A stretch of DNA of 64,000 nt, taken from Fagopyrum homotropicum. Lineage: Eukaryota > Streptophyta > Magnoliopsida > Caryophyllales > Polygonaceae. Shown one piece after another: positions 34,547 through 44,998 of the stretch. A program made the position numbers and the translations under genes. How positions within the stretch are numbered: the stretch's first letter is position 1; each line of letters starts with the position of its first letter. The stretch spans positions 35,022,001 to 35,086,000 of the forward strand of contig BSWB01000006.1 of the NCBI GenBank assembly GCA_033239125.1, in the 5' to 3' direction. Below the pieces are notes generated by a model, which was given only the letters and a program-made list of their open reading frames with translations, was not told where the DNA came from and ran no database searches.

Positions 34547-35380
34547 AGATGCCGTATGGTCCAGCTAGCGACCTTAAATCAAGCGCTTCTTGGGAGGCAA
34601 CCAAAGGTATTGCTTTCTTTTTCCCTTTTTCTAGTCTAGCTTAGATAGTTTGCTTTTGCTTTGCTTTGTTTTGTTTTTGGCGTCCTAGACAGACAACAGG
34701 TGACACCTAAGGAAGGAGTACAAACCAGGAGCATAACTGGAAGGACAGAAGTTCGAAAATTTGAGAAGACGGAGTTTGACTGAGGCACATCTCGGTTGCT
34801 GTCAAAGCACCTCGACCGAGATGATTCTTGAGCAACCGAGGCGACTAGGGTTTCTGAAGATCCACCTCGGTCCGTACCACCTCGGTCCAGTCGAGACCAC
34901 CTCGACCGAGGTGACAGTAGTTCCAGAAAAGGGTATAAAAGGGGGGCTGAAATTCTCTCTCCTCCTTTACCTTCTCCTCGACCGCGGCAGCCACTTCGCC
35001 TCGCTTCGCCGTTCTTCGCTCGTTTTCGACGATTCTCGCTTCCAAATTACAAAGAAAGGATAGAGGATCCCAGTACAAGTGCTAATCTGCGATAAAAACA
35101 AACCGAATCGACCGAATCAGGGTAAACATCCAAAAAACCCTAACCTCGCTCCTTTTCACTATTTTACTTCGAATTGGGCTTTGGTTGCCCTTGCATTTGC
35201 TGATAAACAGATTAAGTACCCCATAGGAACCAGTTGTAGTGATTTTGGGGGAAAAGAACTGGATTTTTGAGAGATTCGTTCGCGCAGTTATTCGCCTCAG
35301 CCCAGTCGGCCTGTGCCTCGGCCGAGGTGTTCTTGAGTTGTGTTAGGCCGACCGAGGTGATCTGACAGAGTGTTTGAGAA
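34547..35380 (+). promoter_or_regulatory. pol-ORFX spacer of element I with internal TATA box
   Basis: The hairpin after pol (34589-34606) has a mutated 3' arm. A dense cluster of family A palindromes at 34770-34915 ends 20 bp before GGGTATAAAAGG (TATA 34934-34940). A further cluster at 35285-35362 lies just before the ORFX ATG at 35381, 447 bp from the TATA box. No coding seen. Confidence 0.62.
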
Positions 35381-36347
35381 ATGAGTTCAGATAGACAGCT
35401 TGTCTTGAGGGACAGATCCTCTCCTTCCCCTTCTTCTTCTTCTAGACCTATTAGACCGGTGATCCACGAGAGACACCAGGTCGACTATGACCGTATCGCA
35501 GCCCGTCCAATGATTGCACCGCGCTTCCTGGACATTTCAGCTTTTGATTGTCTCCATGTGGATGGAGATCTGAGACGGATGATTTTGATGGTAGGGCTAG
35601 ATCAGTTTACTGAGATCCGCGCACCTGCCTACTTAGAGCCTACTTTGGAGTTCATCAGCTCCTTCACCTACCTTCCCACAGAGCGGTCTGTGAAGTACCG
35701 GTTGATGAACCGGAACTTCTTAGTTCCTTTAGAATACTGGAGAGACATCTTTGGTTTCCCGGCTCCGACTGCTATTGATTTTTCCTCCCGAGCTGTAGCT
35801 AGGGAGTTCTGGGGTCAGATTGCTCATGTAGTTAAGCACGCAGACAGGTGGCACCCTGGAGACTCCAGGGAGCGTATCATATTTCACCTAGCTTTTAGGT
35901 TAGCCCACCGGATCTTTAGTGAGACGCTTCTGGCGCGTACTGGGATGGCTCAAAAGGTCAGACAAGGGGAGCTTTTCAGCCTTTATTGCATGGTGACTAG
36001 AGGGATCCCAGACTTTGGCTTGATGTTGGCAGAGGATCTGCACAAGATCAAGGCCAAGGCGAAGGGGGATATCTGCTGCGGAGGCATTGTGACTAACATT
36101 GCGAGTTACCAGGATATGGATCTCAAAGCATGTACCATGGTGGCGGCTGCCAAGCCGCTAGGACTTCAGGAGATGATCACTCGGCGGATACTGCTTCCCC
36201 GAGGACTCACTACACCCTATGTAGCCATGCCATGGGAGCCGACTACACCACAGGAGATCAGATGGTCACCCCAGTTTTCAGTTTATGATCCTCACTATTG
36301 GCAGATTGCTTGGATCCCATTGATGGAGGATGCTAGAGAGGCAGCAG
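35381..36347 (+). pseudogene. ORFX of element I, N-terminal part, interrupted by element II
   Basis: MSSDRQLVLRD, Ser/Pro-rich start, then PRFLDISAFDCL, FTEIRAPAYLEP, REFWGQIAHV, ADRWHPGDS, KAKGDICCGG and TPYVAMPWEP. Closely related to ORFX of III and IV and distantly to that of II. The frame is open up to the TSD AGCAG (36343-36347), where element II is inserted. The C-terminal part lies at 49786-50234; leaving out element II and one TSD copy gives one open frame of 471 residues, so ORFX was intact when II arrived. No signal peptide or membrane span is visible. Confidence 0.85.
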
Positions 36348-38224
36348 TGTTAGCATGAAATATTGTGATATTTTAGGCACGTTTTCTAAACGTATTTGAT
36401 TCATATTGATAGTCTTTGATTGAACTTTGTGCATATGTGAGCTAGTATTACCTATATTGTCGATATGGATGTCTACACTAGTTCTATGTTGATTATAGGT
36501 GATTTGGAGCTATTTCCGAACGGAATCGAACAAAGGAGAGTTGAGTTGATATGTCCATGGATTGAGGACATTCTTTGGAAGCAAATTGGAGTTTTAGCTT
36601 GAGGAATGCACGAGTTTAGGGAAGAATCACGTTCTTGCCCTAAACCACGCTCTAAATTACGACCGTATTATGTTCCACGTTCAATTCCACGACCGTGGAT
36701 TTGGAGTCAGAAATTCATGTTCATTCCAGAGGATTACACGGCCGTGGAACATATGTTGCAAACCGTATTTGTTTCCACGCTCTAAATTACGGTCGTGGAA
36801 CACTTCCACGACCGTGATCTTGGCGAATCTTTTCGCCACACTTTGAAGCCACGATCTTTTAAAGATTGGGCCGGGCCGACATTCTACCCTGCACTATAAA
36901 AAGACGGACGAAGCAAGAATCCGGGACCCCGTTTACCCTCATTCATCATCGTTGACCCCGCTTACCCTCATTCATCATCGTTGACCCCGCTTACCCTCAT
37001 TCATCATCGTTGACGCCCGCTTACCCTCATTCATCATCGTTGACGCCCGCTTACCCTCATTCATCATCGTTTAGGACCGCTTAGACACGCTTACACTTCG
37101 CTTAGCCTTGCTTGGAAGCATTGACATCTCTTTGGGAGATCGAAGTTCGTGTTTGGCAATTCCTCTAATCTCGCACTTTTGGTGGAGATTGCTGTTGAGA
37201 TCTCCGGATTGGCGGAAGATCGAAGTTCTTGGAAGATTTTGCAAGAAGATCTCTTTTCTTGATTAGGTTTGATTTGGAAAACGGATTGACATCCCGTTTT
37301 CTCTTCTTTCCTAAGGTGGTGATTGTTTGTTTTACTTTGAATCTTTTGACATTACTTGTTCTCTTTGTGACTTTGAGATTGAATTGAAGATTATTGAAAG
37401 TTCTTGAAAGTTTTCATCTTTTTATCTTTTAATTCTTGAATTGATATCAACATGACTGTTATTGGCTAAAAACCCTTAACAATTCTAAGGTGAAGGGTTG
37501 ATAGTTGTGGCTTAGATGATGATAGATCGATCGAAAACAGATTAGACCCTGAGAGTTAGAGAGACTCGCCGATAACCCTAAATTACGGTCTGTTCTTGAG
37601 TCCACGGACGTGGAACCTCAAGAACTAACCGTGATTTCCCTTAAGTCTACGAACCTGCTTTTACTTTAATCTAAAGTTAAAGATTTGCTTTAGCTTAGTT
37701 TAGACTTGTCTTTTCTAGGTGGTAGTGAAGCCTCAACAACCTCTACCTCGATTGTGAGTGTCACAACCTCAATCGGTTAAGTTAGTCTTGATCCTTGGGT
37801 TATAAGTTTGGGTATTTGACACTAATTCTCATCTCTAGAATCCTTCTATATTGAGCCTCAACAACCTGTATAGAGAGTGCCTTGTAGGTGAGTTATATAA
37901 GGTTTTTGGAACTTCACCGTACGATTACCTTACATTAGTATACCTTTGCATATCTCAACTCTATCTTTACATCATTAAGTATATCTTGAATCGATTGCCA
38001 CAGCTGGATACCTGGATCTTTAGGATTGTTGTTTTCCCAATATCTGCAAAACTCCCATATTTACTTGCTTGATAATCTGCAATCGAGTTCGTTCCCCCCA
38101 AATCCCTTTGTTCGATACTCTGGAATTCTTGCTTAACTACGTCGATCCGTACACTGCGGGTTCGCTGCTTGATTCTAGTTTTATAAAATTAAAACTTATT
38201 TGCACACACCTCTAGGGGCGAACA
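36348..38224 (+). repeat. Element II 5' LTR
   Basis: TGTTAGCATG...GGGGCGAACA. A cluster of CCACGACCGTGG-type palindromes at 36644-36834 precedes the TATA box (ctataaaaag, 36894-36902). A second cluster lies at 37575-37645, after GACCCTGA, at the site that holds family A palindromes in the other elements. The end region cgtacactgcgggttcgc is shared with family A. Confidence 0.96.
36925..37071. repeat. 29-30-bp tandem repeat in element II LTR, five units
   Basis: Five copies of a unit with cttaccctcattcatcatcg, three with 29-bp and two with 30-bp spacing, just downstream of the TATA box and so probably in the transcribed leader. Five copies are also present in the 3' LTR (48481-48627). Confidence 0.92.
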
Positions 38225-38230
38225 AGTTTT

Positions 38231-38248
38231 TGGCGCCGTTGCCGGGGA
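38231..38248 (+). promoter_or_regulatory. Primer binding site of element II
   Basis: TGGCGCCGTTGCCGGGGA, identical to that of element IV and fitting tRNA-Asp; six bases inside the LTR. Confidence 0.85.
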
Positions 38249-38325
38249 TTTGGTTTAGGCCGAATCCGGTAGCCGGTTGTCAAGCTTGGGAGCTTGCTCT
38301 CGTTATTTGATATCTCTTTGAGTGC

Positions 38326-38640
38326 ATGCGCAGGTCTAGGAACACCGAAGATCTCTTACCTCTTGATCAAGAGCTAGAGAAAACCTTGAGGCAAAAGCGC
38401 AAGGAAAAGAAGATGGCTGAAGAACACGAACGTGATCTTCAAACGGAGTTGGCGGAGAAGGAAGCTCAACTCCGATGGAATGAGACTCTCCGCCAGGATG
38501 AGATGGATCGTCATCAATCTCAAGTTAACAGTCTACAAGACATGATCTTCCAAATGAGGATAGAGATGAGCGACCTTAAGAATAAGGGAAGCAAGAAATC
38601 CTCAATAAGGAGATCAAGGTCTAGAAGAAAAAGCCACTAA
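38326..38640 (+). CDS. N-terminal coiled-coil segment of element II Gag, ended by a single in-frame stop
   Basis: MRRSRNTEDLL, then a charged helical region and a basic end (KKSSIRRSRSRRKSH). It corresponds to the first part of Gag in elements I and IV, where no stop is present. TAA at 38638-38640 is followed in the same frame, without another stop, by the main Gag-Pol frame. Either a recent mutation or a stop that is read through; one sequence cannot tell. Confidence 0.75.
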   Translation: MRRSRNTEDLLPLDQELEKTLRQKRKEKKMAEEHERDLQTELAEKEAQLRWNETLRQDEMDRHQSQVNSLQDMIFQMRIEMSDLKNKGSKKSSIRRSRSRRKSH

Positions 38641-38664
38641 TCCGCTGATGATAGTGACTCTTCC

Positions 38665-41600
38665 ATGCCACCGTTAGAAGAGATTGATCCCACGATCAAT
38701 ATGAATCCTTTCCATCCACAAGGAGCTGCTAATCGCCGCATTCCACCTAGGAATGTGAGAGTCGAACGTGTGGATAATGAGCCAAGAACTCTTGGCCAGC
38801 GGATGGATCCAACACAACAACCACGCCGCTTGGGTGTGAAATTTGATGCTGAAGATGTGCAAGGGTTTAGCTTTAACCCTCAAGTTATCACTCTTGTTCG
38901 CCAAAGCCAGTTTGGCGGTACAAGTGCTGAATCTCCACACCAACACTTGCAAAACTTTGAGTGTATGATGGAGACGATGAGACCGAAGAACGCTACTACC
39001 AACAGCTATAAGTTCAAGCCTTTCTTTTTCTCTTTGAAAGGGAAAGCGTTGTCTTGGTATCAAGCTCTTCCCAATGGGAAACTAGACACGTGGGAAGACC
39101 TTTCCGCGGAGTTTCTCACCAAATTCTTTCCGCCCTCCAAAACGGCGGAACTTAGAGGTAAGATTAATGCCTTTTCAATGAGACCTAACGAAAGCTTGTT
39201 TCAATCTTGGGAAAGGTTTCAGGACTTGCTCTTAGATTGCCCTCATCATGGCATATCCAAACTTGCCTTGCTGGAGATCTATTACAAGGGGCTGGATGCG
39301 GGAACGCAATTCAACCTCCAATCCCTCTCATGCGGAACGTTCATGGACATGAGAGAAGATGACGCTTGGGACTTCATTGAGAAGCAAGCAAGAGTCATAG
39401 AGAAGTATTCCCACCGGAAAGCGGAGGGAAATCGTGTGGAGCAAGGAGCGAAGCTCACACATGAAGCTCAAAATCAAATTTTCTCCCTCAACAATGAGAT
39501 CAAAGAGTTGAAGGAGACTATCAAGACCAACTTCCCAAAGCAACAAGAGAAGGATGCTGGCTATTTGGGGAACAACAATAACCGGAACAATAACCGGAAT
39601 AACAATTGGAATGGAAACAACAACAACCGGAACAACAACAATTGGAACAACAATAGGGGTTCAAACAACAACAATTGGCGCTCCAATCAACAAAATTCCG
39701 GTAACTCCTATCCTTCCAATTCTAATTCGCTAACTCCACCTTCCTCTTCCTCTACTCCTTTGAAAAGCCAGGGGCAATCATCTAATGGAGGAAACAATAC
39801 GGGAAAGGAGAATCCCGATCCCATGTTGGAAACAATCTTGGGAAAGCTTCAAGAATTGGAGAACCGCCTCATCAAGGTTGATGATCGAGTCTCTAAGGTT
39901 GACAAAGCTCAAAAAGTTTTGGAAAACCAATTGTTCAACCACGCGGAGGAAGTTCCTAGAAATCAAGGGAAACTTCCAGGAAAAACGGAGGACAACCCTA
40001 AGGGAAGGGTGATGGCGATTACAACTAGGAGCGGAGTGACTACCACCGATCCACAGCCTACATTCGTTGAAGTCCCCGTAGAGAAGGACAAAGGAAAGGG
40101 GAAGGAGAAGGAAGATGTCTATGTTCCCCCTCCAGCTTACAAACCTCCCCTACCGTTCCCTCAATCTAGAGCGCGAGCGCGCCTAGACAAACAATTCGGT
40201 AAGTTCATAGAACTCATGAGCAAGCTGCATATTAATATACCCTTCATTGATGCCATTGTAGGTATGCCGGCTTATGGCAAGTTCTTGAAAGAGCTCCTCT
40301 CTAACAAAAGAAAGCTAGAAGATTTCGGAGAGGTCAAGATGAGTTCGGATTCTTCGGATCTCATCAAGACTATGAAAGAGAAAATGCCCCCAAAGTTGAA
40401 GGATCCGGGGTCATTTTGCATTCCCATTGGAGTGGGAGATGTCACATACGACGCTTTATGTGACTTGGGAGCAAGTGTGAGCATCCTACCACTTGCATTA
40501 TGTAGGAAGATCGGTTTAGGCGATCCTAAACCGGTCAAGATGACGTTATACATGGCGGATCGATCCATCACTCGCCCCGTCGGTATTGTAGAAGACGTCC
40601 CGGTCAAGCTAGGTAAATTTTTTGTCCCCATTGATTTTGTCGTGCTTGACATTCCTGCAGATAGTCCGGTCCCGATCATACTCGGAAGACCGTTTCTTGC
40701 AACTTCCGGCTGCATGGTCGATTGCAAGAATGGAAGACTCGCTTTTGATATCGGAGAAGAGAAAGTAGAGTTCGTTCTTTCCACTCTAGTAAAGGAGCCA
40801 ATCTTTGATGAGGATATTTACGATATCCAAGATGAAGAAGGTTTGTCTAGGGAGGAGGTAAGTGCGATTCTCTTTAACGATCCTTTACAAAAGGTTATCA
40901 CTATGAGTCTAACCAATGTAGGGGAAGAAGAAGAGTGCAAAGAGGAAATTGAAGCCTTAGAAGCACAAGAAGAGATGCATGAAGTGGAGTTTGAGAAACT
41001 CCACGATGAGGCTGAGAATGTAAGAATCCACGGTCATACCCTGTATTCCACGACCGTGGATTTCACAACCAAAATCGACCTCCATTCCAGGGGATTACAC
41101 GGCCGTGGAACACATGGAGAGGCCGTAATTCTGACCGTGGAAGAGGGTGATCGGCTTACTTCTTCAACTTCTTCTGATTCTTCTCCAAACCACTCAACAA
41201 CCTTAGAAACTTCTAAGGAAACGTCGGATGCTCCTCAAGGATCATTGGAGGCTCCGAAAGTGATGGAACTCAAGCCACTTCCTACTCATCTAAGGTACGC
41301 TTTTCTTGGATCTAATTCTACCTTTCCGGTCATTGTTAGCTCCGAACTAAGCATAGATGAACATGAACAGCTCATGATAGTCCTTAGAAAACATAGAAAA
41401 GCCATAGGCTACACTATCGAGGACTTAGTAGGAATTAAACCCTCCCTATGTATGCATAAGTTACTAATGGAGGAGGATTTTAGAACTTCAAGACAACCTC
41501 AAAGGCGGTTGAATCCGACCATGAAGGAGGTTGTCAAGAAGGAAATTCTTAAACTTCTTGATGCAGGTATCATCTATCCTATCTCCGATAGCAAGTGGGT

Positions 41601-44136
41601 GAGTCCAGTTCAAGTAGTTCCGAAGAAGGGAGGAATGACGGTCATCACCAACAAAAACAACGAACTCATTCCTACCCGAACCGTGACTGGATGGCGAATG
41701 TGCATAGACTACCGCAAGCTCAACAACGCAACGCGGAAGGATCACTTTCCCTTACCATTCATCGATCAAATGCTTGAAAGGTTAGCACAACACTCACATT
41801 TTTGCTACCTTGACGGTTATAGTGGTTTCTTTCAGATTCCGATACATCCGGACGATCAGGAGAAGACCACATTCACGTGCCCTTGGGGTACGTTCGCCTA
41901 TAGGAGAATGCCGTTCGGGCTTTGCAACGCCCCAGCCACCTTTCAACGGTGCATGATGGCCATCTTCTCCGAATACGTAGAGGAAATCATGGAAGTCTTC
42001 ATGGACGACTTCTCCGTATACGGTTCCTCTTTCAACGATTGCCTTTCTAACCTTTCTCTTGTTTTACAACGTTGTGAAGACACTAACCTAGTTCTTAATT
42101 GGGAGAAATGTCAATTCATGGTTAAGGAAGGAATTGTATTAGGTCACTTAGTCTCTAGTAGAGGGATAGAGGTAGACAAGGCTAAAATAGAGACCATAGA
42201 GAAACTTCCTCCCCCAATTTCGGTGAAAGGGATAAGAAGTTTCCTAGGACATGCTGGATTTTATAGACGTTTCATTAAAGACTTTTCTAAGATATCAAAA
42301 CCTCTCACTAATCTATTGATGAAGGATGCGGTTTTTGAGTTCTCGCATGAATGTTTAGATGCGTTTAACACCATTCGGCAAGCTCTAATTTCAGCACCTA
42401 TTATCCAACCTCCGGATTGGACTCTTCCCTTAGAGATTATGTGCGATGCTAGTGACGTAGCTATTGGAGCTGTTCTTGGACAACGAAAGGAAGGGCGAAC
42501 CCATGCCATATACTACGCTAGCAAGACGCTAGACGAAGCTCAGCTCAACTACGCCACTACAGAGAAAGAGTTTCTAGCCATTGTCTACGCTATTGACAAG
42601 TTCCGCTCTTATCTTGTAGGTGCAAAGGTGATTGTCTACACGGATCATGCCGCGATCCGGTACCTCCTTGCGAAGAAAGACGCGAAGCCAAGGCTAATTA
42701 GATGGATTCTTCTCCTACAAGAATTCGATCTTGAGATCCGCGACAAGAAAGGTTCAGAAAATTCTATTGCGGATCATTTGAGTCGTCTCACACATCTAGA
42801 GGACGACCATCTACCCATTGATGACTCCTTTCCGGACGAACACCTACACATCATAGAGGAGTGCATCAACGTGATCTCCAAAGGTAACGAACCATGGTTT
42901 GCTGATTTTGTTAACTATTTGGTTTGCCAGGAGATACCGCCCAGGCTATCCTACGCACAAAGGAAGAAGTTCTTTAAGGACGTCCGGGAATACTATTGGA
43001 ACGAGCCTCTCCTCTTTAAGAGAGGTCCGGATGGCATCATCCGGCGATGTGTGCCGGAAGATGAGATGCAAAGTGTCATCCGCCATTGTCATTCACTACC
43101 TTGTGGAGGACACGCTAGTTCGAACAAGACTAGCACAAAGGTATTGCAATCTGGATTCTATTGGCCTACTTTATTTAGAGATGTGCAATCCTTTGTCTCT
43201 TGCTGCGATGCTTGTCAAAGAACAGGCAATATTTCTAGAAGGAACGAGATGCCCCTCAACAACATCCAAGAGGTGGAGATTTTCGACGTTTGGGGAGTCG
43301 ATTTCATGGGACCATTCCCATCTTCTTGTGGAAACCAATACATACTATTGGCGGTAGACTACGTTTCTAGATGGGTGGAAGCAATTGCCTCTCCCACAAA
43401 TGATGCCATGGTGGTGGTTAAGTTCTTCAACAAGACCATCTTTCCGCGATTTGGAACACCAAGGACAATCATTAGTGATGGAGGTTCTCACTTCATAGCC
43501 CGTCGCTTTGAAGCTCTTCTAGCTAAGTATGGGGTTACTCACAAGATCGCTACCCCTTACCATCCACAAACGAGTGGACAAGTTGAGATCTCAAATAGGG
43601 AGATCAAGGGAATTCTAGAGAAGACGGTTTCAAGGACTAGGAAGGATTGGTCCTTGAAGCTAGATGATGCATTATGGGCGTACCGGACTGCGTACAAGAC
43701 TCCCATAGGAACCACACCATATAACCTTGTGTACGGGAAGTCTTGTCATTTGCCGGTAGAGCTGGAGCACAAAGCGTTTTGGGCTATCAAGTGGCTGAAT
43801 TTTGGCATGAAGGAAGCGGGAGAGAAGCGTCTCCTAGACATCAACAAGCTGGATGAACTTCGCTTGAACGCCTATGAAAACGCTAAGATCTACAAGGAAA
43901 GAGCAAAGCGTTGGCATGATAAGCATATCATTCCAAAGGACTTCAAAGAAGGGGATCAAGTTCTCCTCTTCAATTCAAGACTTCGCCTCTTTCCAGGTAA
44001 GCTTAAATCCCGTTGGACCGGACCTTTTCTAATTAAACGTATTTTCTCCCATGGTGCAGTTGAAGTATGGGGTGAAGCTAGCGGAAGTTTTAAGGTGAAC
44101 GGTCAACGACTCAAGAAGTACACACCGGAACTCTAA
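38665..44136 (+). CDS. Gag-Pol polyprotein of element II (Gag, PR, RT, RNase H, INT)
   Basis: 1823 residues without a stop. Gag domain about residues 110-215 (ALSWYQALPNG, FFPPSKTAELRG). Asn-rich, Arg-dotted tract about 300-350 in place of a CCHC knuckle. Protease near 598 (CDLGASVSILP, with L in the usual D-T/S-G-A position). Acidic linker about 750-840 carrying family B palindromes. RT about 950-1190 with FMDD near 1112. RNase H from about 1258 (CDASDVAIGAVLG). H2C2 region near 1473. Integrase core with Asp near 1545 (WGVDFMGPF), Asp near 1603 (SDGG) and Glu near 1640 (GQVEISNRE), then a C-terminal domain without chromodomain. The first ATG of this frame is given; translation probably starts at 38326 if the stop at 38638 is passed. 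Confidence 0.95.
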   Translation: MPPLEEIDPTINMNPFHPQGAANRRIPPRNVRVERVDNEPRTLGQRMDPTQQPRRLGVKFDAEDVQGFSFNPQVITLVRQSQFGGTSAESPHQHLQNFECMMETMRPKNATTNSYKFKPFFFSLKGKALSWYQALPNGKLDTWEDLSAEFLTKFFPPSKTAELRGKINAFSMRPNESLFQSWERFQDLLLDCPHHGISKLALLEIYYKGLDAGTQFNLQSLSCGTFMDMREDDAWDFIEKQARVIEKYSHRKAEGNRVEQGAKLTHEAQNQIFSLNNEIKELKETIKTNFPKQQEKDAGYLGNNNNRNNNRNNNWNGNNNNRNNNNWNNNRGSNNNNWRSNQQNSGNSYPSNSNSLTPPSSSSTPLKSQGQSSNGGNNTGKENPDPMLETILGKLQELENRLIKVDDRVSKVDKAQKVLENQLFNHAEEVPRNQGKLPGKTEDNPKGRVMAITTRSGVTTTDPQPTFVEVPVEKDKGKGKEKEDVYVPPPAYKPPLPFPQSRARARLDKQFGKFIELMSKLHINIPFIDAIVGMPAYGKFLKELLSNKRKLEDFGEVKMSSDSSDLIKTMKEKMPPKLKDPGSFCIPIGVGDVTYDALCDLGASVSILPLALCRKIGLGDPKPVKMTLYMADRSITRPVGIVEDVPVKLGKFFVPIDFVVLDIPADSPVPIILGRPFLATSGCMVDCKNGRLAFDIGEEKVEFVLSTLVKEPIFDEDIYDIQDEEGLSREEVSAILFNDPLQKVITMSLTNVGEEEECKEEIEALEAQEEMHEVEFEKLHDEAENVRIHGHTLYSTTVDFTTKIDLHSRGLHGRGTHGEAVILTVEEGDRLTSSTSSDSSPNHSTTLETSKETSDAPQGSLEAPKVMELKPLPTHLRYAFLGSNSTFPVIVSSELSIDEHEQLMIVLRKHRKAIGYTIEDLVGIKPSLCMHKLLMEEDFRTSRQPQRRLNPTMKEVVKKEILKLLDAGIIYPISDSKWVSPVQVVPKKGGMTVITNKNNELIPTRTVTGWRMCIDYRKLNNATRKDHFPLPFIDQMLERLAQHSHFCYLDGYSGFFQIPIHPDDQEKTTFTCPWGTFAYRRMPFGLCNAPATFQRCMMAIFSEYVEEIMEVFMDDFSVYGSSFNDCLSNLSLVLQRCEDTNLVLNWEKCQFMVKEGIVLGHLVSSRGIEVDKAKIETIEKLPPPISVKGIRSFLGHAGFYRRFIKDFSKISKPLTNLLMKDAVFEFSHECLDAFNTIRQALISAPIIQPPDWTLPLEIMCDASDVAIGAVLGQRKEGRTHAIYYASKTLDEAQLNYATTEKEFLAIVYAIDKFRSYLVGAKVIVYTDHAAIRYLLAKKDAKPRLIRWILLLQEFDLEIRDKKGSENSIADHLSRLTHLEDDHLPIDDSFPDEHLHIIEECINVISKGNEPWFADFVNYLVCQEIPPRLSYAQRKKFFKDVREYYWNEPLLFKRGPDGIIRRCVPEDEMQSVIRHCHSLPCGGHASSNKTSTKVLQSGFYWPTLFRDVQSFVSCCDACQRTGNISRRNEMPLNNIQEVEIFDVWGVDFMGPFPSSCGNQYILLAVDYVSRWVEAIASPTNDAMVVVKFFNKTIFPRFGTPRTIISDGGSHFIARRFEALLAKYGVTHKIATPYHPQTSGQVEISNREIKGILEKTVSRTRKDWSLKLDDALWAYRTAYKTPIGTTPYNLVYGKSCHLPVELEHKAFWAIKWLNFGMKEAGEKRLLDINKLDELRLNAYENAKIYKERAKRWHDKHIIPKDFKEGDQVLLFNSRLRLFPGKLKSRWTGPFLIKRIFSHGAVEVWGEASGSFKVNGQRLKKYTPEL

Positions 44137-44998
44137 GCTGAGGAGTTTGCGCCTACCGCACTCGAATAAGTGCGAGATTGGTCTAGCTACGGACCTTAAA
44201 CAAAGCGCTTCTTGGGAGGCAACCCAAGGTATTGCATTTTCGTTTTTTGTTTTCGATTCATAGTTTAGCTTAGAATAGACGTTTTCGCTTTATTTTGCCT
44301 CGATTTCTTCCGGTATGTTCGTGTCTTTGGTTGTAGGATCTATGGAAAAGGAAAAGGGAGAATAATGTCGAAGAAGAGCAACGAAATTTGGACTTTGAAG
44401 CTTTACAGAAGGTTCCACGGTCTAAATTACGGTCGTCATAGCTACAGTGGCCGTAATTCTCAAAAGCCTTTGAAAAATCACCAAAACCACGGGTCCGTAC
44501 ACTTCCACGGTCGTGGAACACCCCGACAGACCGTGATTTTCAAAATTTTGCCTGCGACTATATAAGCCACATTCTTCACAAAATTACCCAAAAACTTACC
44601 CCTTTCCACGCCCTAAACGCCGAAACCCCACGACCTCCTCCAATTCCTCGTTTTCTAATCGTTTTCAACGATTCTTCATCCTAAACTGCAGCAAATCCAA
44701 CCACGAACAAGATCCAAGCGACAAACCGAGCGGAAATCCGTCAACAAACGCGCATTTCGGATTTTTCAATCCGAAAAAGAGGTTTATTCTTTCTTCTTGA
44801 TTTTCGCGGATTTGGTTCGTTTTTGCTATAGATTTTTAGGAAGAACTGACAAAGACTGGAAAGAATTAGATTAGGACTGCTTGTTGTGGTGATTGTTGGT
44901 GAAATTGCTGAGATTCGCGAGATTCTGAGACGAATCACGGTCTCTGGGTAAACCACGGCCGTGGAACCTGAAGAACAGACCGTAATTTTGGTGAAAAA
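44137..44998 (+). promoter_or_regulatory. pol-ORFX spacer of element II with internal TATA box
   Basis: Perfect hairpin CTTGGGAGGCAACCCAAG at 44211-44228. Family B palindromes cluster at 44412-44545, directly before a TATA box (ctatataagc, 44559-44565), and again at 44933-44988 just before the ORFX ATG, 435-440 bp from the TATA box. This matches the order in family A although the palindrome sequence differs. Confidence 0.62.

Noticed and set aside
37851..38072. 73-codon frame, repeated at 49407-49628
   Set aside because: It lies in the LTR of element II and is duplicated only because LTRs are; no domain.
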